Positions 15,360 through 17,785 of a DNA stretch of 17,785 nucleotides are shown piece after piece (within the stretch, counting starts at the first letter, position 1; each line of letters starts with the position of its first letter). The notes under the pieces were generated by a model. The model did not search any database. It saw nothing but the letters and a program-made list of their open reading frames with translations, and was not told where the DNA came from. The DNA lies in assembly GCA_934317185.1 (NCBI GenBank), contig CAKREJ010000026.1:1-17785 (forward strand). Reading direction: 5' to 3'. Both the position numbers and the translations under genes were made by a program. This stretch comes from an uncultured Anaerobutyricum sp. (GTDB taxonomy: Bacteria; Bacillota; Clostridia; Lachnospirales; Lachnospiraceae).

Positions 15360-15881
15360 TTATTTTTCGATTCCAATTCTTTCTGGAATCCCTTGATCAA
15401 ATGGATGTTTCACTTTGTCAATAAATGACACATAATCGGCAACATCTAATACTTCTTCAGCTGGATGATATCCCGTCAAAATTATTTCCAATCCTTCTGG
15501 CTTATTTTTTAAAAATTCAACAAGATTCTCTTTAGAAATCATTCCAAAATTAACTGCGTGAAGTATTTCATCCATAAAAAGTACATCATATTCTCCCGCA
15601 AGTCTGCATATTCTCAAAAATAACTCCCTATATAAATTTCTTTCTCTCTCCTTCTCCTCTTCACTCATCTGAAAAATAAACTTAGGATTTTGAACCCCTT
15701 CTAAATATGTAATACCAGGAATAGTTTTTAGTATATTTACCTCGCTGGAATCACTGGTTTTTAAGAACTGCACAATCAAAACTTTCAACCCTGCTCCCGC
15801 AGCCCTGATACAAAGCCCCATTCCACACGTTGTTTTTCCCTTTCCTCCACCATAATAAACATGAATCAATCCCTTTTCCAT
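15360..15881 (-). CDS. cobO: Corrinoid (cob(I)alamin) adenosyltransferase, CobA/BtuR type
   Basis: From the chosen start the protein has 173 residues. It opens MEKGLIHVYYGGGKGKTT with the family's P-loop (GGGKGKTT, 11-18), continues with VLIVQFLK, has MDEILHAVNFG in place of the usual DE-containing Walker B region, and ends with LTGYHPAEEVLDVADYVS and KHPFDQGIPERIGIE. These enzymes add the adenosyl group of ATP to reduced corrinoids, supplying the cofactor the mutase needs. The frame is open 21 codons further upstream (to 15944), but the start at 15881 is preferred because AAGGTGG lies at good spacing and the family begins just before the P-loop. It has its own promoter and terminator, so it is a neighbour rather than a member of the mutase operon. 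Confidence 0.93.
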   Translation of the reverse strand: MEKGLIHVYYGGGKGKTTCGMGLCIRAAGAGLKVLIVQFLKTSDSSEVNILKTIPGITYLEGVQNPKFIFQMSEEEKERERNLYRELFLRICRLAGEYDVLFMDEILHAVNFGMISKENLVEFLKNKPEGLEIILTGYHPAEEVLDVADYVSFIDKVKHPFDQGIPERIGIEK

Positions 15882-16025
15882 TATCAATCCCACCTTACAT
15901 TTTTCTTTATGATAATGGAAATATTCAATAAAGTAAAATATCATTTTCTTATGGAATCAATAAATTTTTTTATGTTTTAATTTATCAAAAACAATGAAAT
16001 CTGGCTTATTTTTATAAAAACTAAT

Positions 16026-16055
16026 AAGATATTTTACTAAAAGATTACGTGTCAA
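16026..16055 (-). promoter_or_regulatory. Candidate promoter of the adenosyltransferase gene
   Basis: A consensus TTGACA (minus strand, 16055-16050) is followed after 18 bases by TATCTT (16031-16026). Transcription would start near 16019, leaving a leader of about 140 AT-rich bases before the start codon. I looked for a cobalamin riboswitch box there and found none. Confidence 0.5.
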
Positions 16056-16084
16056 TTTTTAATATTTCGATTCTCTCAAGCTAT

Positions 16085-16100
16085 AATTCTCCAGAGAATT
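16085..16100. promoter_or_regulatory. Short perfect dyad upstream of the adenosyltransferase promoter
   Basis: AATTCTC at 16085-16091 and GAGAATT at 16094-16100 form a 7-bp dyad around two bases, about 35 bases upstream of the -35 box. It has the form of an operator for a dimeric regulator, but no regulator can be named. Confidence 0.3.
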
Positions 16101-16116
16101 CTCAAATCTCTATAAA

Positions 16117-16307
16117 TTTAAATTCTGAATTTACTCCAACAACCAAAAACAGCACCAAAAAAGATAATAGCCTATATTTGTGGCCTTTGAGCGAGGATTG
16201 AATGCAAGCCTTTGAGCGAACATTCAACCCACAGTGATAGAGTCATAAATATAGGCTATTATCTATTTTGGTGCGTCTATTTTGCCTGCGGCAACTCAGA
16301 ATTTAAA
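16117..16307. repeat. Nested inverted-repeat element (possible structured RNA or intergenic repeat)
   Basis: Two 28-base arms, 16152-16179 and 16247-16274, are complementary with one mismatch. Inside them TGTGG/CCACA (16179-16183 with 16229-16233) and TTGAATG/CATTCAA (16198-16204 with 16221-16227) continue the hairpin. A 12-base direct repeat, GCCTTTGAGCGA, occurs at 16183-16194 and 16208-16219, falling mainly in the unpaired internal and end loops. Outside the main stem a further perfect 12-bp pair, TTTAAATTCTGA (16117-16128) with TCAGAATTTAAA (16296-16307), spans the whole unit and overlaps the feoA stop codon. It fills most of the 421-base gap between feoA and the adenosyltransferase. It may be a MITE-like or REP-like element, or an elaborate 3' structure of the feoA transcript. 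Confidence 0.75.
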
Positions 16308-16515
16308 CCTTCACCCTTTCTGCGGTATCTTTTTCTATTGCGATTCTTTTTCCATTGACCGATACGATTACATTTCCAAAATAGGAAGCAATCACGCTTA
16401 CCTTTGCTCCCTGTACTAACCCCAGTTTTTCTAATAATGACATCTTTTCATCACTGCAGATATTCCATTTGATGGTATACAGTGTATTTAGAGATGCATC
16501 TACTAATGAATACAT
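16303..16515 (-). CDS. feoA: FeoA-domain small protein
   Basis: The 70-residue protein matches the small SH3-like FeoA fold: MSLLEKLGLVQGAKVSVI (25-42) corresponds to the family's RLxxLGLxxGxxVxV core, and FGNVIVSVNGKRIAIEKDTA (46-65) to the closing strands with their ALxxxxA end. FeoA is a cytoplasmic accessory of the ferrous iron permease FeoB. No feoB is visible downstream, where the structured repeat begins at the stop codon, so this is a stand-alone copy and its link to iron is by family only. A strong AAGGGGG ribosome binding site supports the ATG. Confidence 0.85.
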   Translation of the reverse strand: MYSLVDASLNTLYTIKWNICSDEKMSLLEKLGLVQGAKVSVIASYFGNVIVSVNGKRIAIEKDTAERVKV

Positions 16516-16887
16516 GAATAATCCCCCTTCTCTTTTTAATGTACTCTCGGAGTCTTTCTCACAAAATCAAGTACAAAAAGATTCCAAGAATACATTTTAT
16601 ACTATTCTATCACAAAAATATTGTTAATACAATTATACAAAAAGATATTTTTTATCAGAAAACTATTGGAAGTTTTATGTATTGTACATTCATCAGAAAC
16701 AGCTAATCAAAGTTGCACTCCCGTACTTTATGTCGCATAAGAAAAGTGTAGTGAGGTACTTCTACTTTCCCTATCCTTATTTTATCAATTACAATCTTAT
16801 TACTCCTTGATTTCAAAAAATGATAACCTAGATAACTACACTATTCAGGAATTAAACCTTTTCTCTTAGAGTGTGTTTGAAAAATCA
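16516..16887. other. Intergenic region between feoA and the unrecognised protein
   Basis: This 372-base AT-rich stretch holds the weak feoA promoter candidate. I find no convincing reading frame with a ribosome binding site, no RNA gene and no clear terminator after the upstream gene. A weak, imperfect dyad around 16744-16772 (AAGTGTAGT / ACTTCTACTTT) is the only structure noticed. Confidence 0.5.
16604..16632 (-). promoter_or_regulatory. Weak candidate promoter of feoA
   Basis: On the minus strand TAGAAT (16609-16604) is preceded at 17 bases by TTGTAT (16632-16627). The -10 box is good and the -35 box poor. It would give a leader of about 80 bases. Confidence 0.3.
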
Positions 16888-17785
16888 TTATTTTAAGTTC
16901 ACCAAATACGCTTCTTTTTCGTTTGTAAGCAGTAATTTCTTCTCCTTTTTCGCAATATACATCTCCAGTGTTCCCCGGATTTCTTCTGGGATATCTAATT
17001 CTCTATAGGTTTCATCCTGTAAATTATAAAGATAATACACCGCATCGAAATCTGTTCCTAATAAAACATAATCTCCATTAATCTGCATTATATGAACATC
17101 TTCTGCCTGTTTTAAAGGAATTACCTTCTTTTGTTTTGTTATAAGATTCTCTATTTCTAGCCGCTTTTTCTTCGTATCACACTGATACGTCCAGCAGCCT
17201 TTAATATCACCATATTCAGGATATACTTTCACTTTTCCAGTTTCAAGATCAATATAATTTAGTCGATAAAATTCTGTATTGTTTTTGGTAAATGCATCTC
17301 CGACTGTGGCAATATGGTCATCATTAATGAAATCATATTCATTGGAAAGTGCGTATCCAGAAAGTCCTTCTAGTTTTCTTTCTGTTTCTTTTTCCGTATC
17401 AAAGACCGTCCAGTATGACTTACTATGATTGATTAAGATATATTTTCCATCTGGAGACATGCTCATATTCATTCCGTCCCCAAGCTTTACAACCTGCTTG
17501 CATTCTCCGCTTTTTAGATTTACGCAAAGAATTTGTTCATTTCCTTTGGCATTTTCTATGGAAAGATAAATCTCTCCCTGCTTATTTATCTGATCAAATA
17601 CCTGTACTAGATTCTCGCTGTAATTATAGCCAAAAATCTCCTGACCAATGATGGAATATTGGAAAGAGAATGTATTTCCTTTATAACTGCCCGAAAAGGA
17701 TTGCATTAGCAATTTGCTAAGTTTACCATCTTTAATGCTATAGACTTTCTCTACGATTTCATCGGAGTTTGCATCCGTTTTACTT
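16888..17785 (-). CDS. Unrecognised protein with propeller-like repeats, C-terminal part (runs off window end)
   Basis: The frame stays open to the window end, so the N-terminus is missing; an internal TTG and ATG near 17712-17704 should not be taken as starts because coding continues upstream (…SIKDGKLSKLL). About 299 residues are visible. The sequence alternates short beta-strand stretches with turns such as SPDGKYILINHS, DTEKETERKL, DLETGKVKVYPEYG and NLQDETYRELDIPEE, which resemble blades of a beta-propeller. The upstream SKTDANSDE stretch looks like a hydrophilic linker, so a lipoprotein or membrane-anchored protein is plausible. I do not recognise the family, and nothing links it to the mutase cluster; feoA, 372 bases downstream, appears to have its own promoter. 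Confidence 0.75.
   Translation of the reverse strand, partial: SKTDANSDEIVEKVYSIKDGKLSKLLMQSFSGSYKGNTFSFQYSIIGQEIFGYNYSENLVQVFDQINKQGEIYLSIENAKGNEQILCVNLKSGECKQVVKLGDGMNMSMSPDGKYILINHSKSYWTVFDTEKETERKLEGLSGYALSNEYDFINDDHIATVGDAFTKNNTEFYRLNYIDLETGKVKVYPEYGDIKGCWTYQCDTKKKRLEIENLITKQKKVIPLKQAEDVHIMQINGDYVLLGTDFDAVYYLYNLQDETYRELDIPEEIRGTLEMYIAKKEKKLLLTNEKEAYLVNLK

Noticed and set aside
15882..15944. Longer N-terminus of the adenosyltransferase from the upstream ATG at 15944
   Set aside because: The extra 21 residues are unlike the family, and the ATG at 15881 has a good ribosome binding site just before the P-loop region.
16183..16219. CRISPR or tandem repeat from the two GCCTTTGAGCGA copies
   Set aside because: Only two 12-base copies exist and they sit inside a hairpin; there are no regular repeats and spacers and no cas genes.
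16861..16887. Possible insertion-sequence end (TTTTCAAACACACTC on the minus strand)
   Set aside because: It resembles transposon termini I have seen, but there is no transposase, partner repeat or target duplication here.
17704..17712. Start of the last gene at the TTG or ATG near 17712-17704
   Set aside because: The frame is open and protein-like up to the window end, with no ribosome binding site at these codons; the gene is cut by the window.

Overview
The window looks like chromosomal DNA of a low-GC, strictly anaerobic Bacillota, most likely a butyrate-forming Clostridia/Lachnospiraceae-type bacterium. Grounds: AT-rich sequence, strong GGAGG ribosome binding sites, an EtfB and acyl-CoA dehydrogenase pair of the butyryl-CoA dehydrogenase kind, and a CoA-transferase closely resembling the butyryl-CoA:acetate CoA-transferases of gut butyrate producers. 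I cannot name the species.

Layout. Nearly everything is on the minus strand. (A) 9458 down to 1: one co-directional block, dctP-dctQ-dctM (TRAP carboxylate transporter), a But-like CoA-transferase, a crotonase-fold enzyme, a second CoA-transferase, an acyl-CoA dehydrogenase, a NUDIX hydrolase, etfB and etfA (cut by the window edge). A hairpin between dctM and the first CoA-transferase probably splits it into two transcripts or attenuates read-through. (B) 9657-10589: a LysR-type regulator, divergent from dctP. (C) 15072 down to 10816: mutase large subunit, mutase small (cobalamin-binding) subunit, MeaB-type GTPase and thiolase, tightly packed, with a recognisable promoter upstream and a terminator downstream. 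(D) 15881-15360: a corrinoid adenosyltransferase with its own promoter and terminator. (E) 16117-17785: a large structured inverted repeat, a small FeoA-domain protein and the end of an unrecognised protein. E looks unrelated to A-D.

How the genes may work together. A-D read as an inducible catabolic island for a carboxylic acid. TRAP imports it, CoA-transferases activate it and release the product acid, an adenosylcobalamin mutase rearranges its skeleton (with MeaB and the adenosyltransferase loading and protecting the cofactor), thiolase cleaves a 3-oxoacyl-CoA, and acyl-CoA dehydrogenase with Etf handles an acyl-/enoyl-CoA redox step.

The notable point is that this is probably not methylmalonyl-CoA mutase. 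The large subunit keeps the overall fold, but by eye-alignment it lacks several residues conserved in the characterised acyl-CoA mutases, including the active-site Tyr-His pair (here Val-Asp). The crotonase homologue lacks both catalytic glutamates of enoyl-CoA hydratase, and no 3-hydroxyacyl-CoA dehydrogenase or methylmalonyl-CoA epimerase is present. The cluster may therefore encode an uncharacterised B12-dependent carboxylate fermentation. One testable idea is rearrangement of a 4-oxoacyl-CoA to a 2-methyl-3-oxoacyl-CoA followed by thiolysis.
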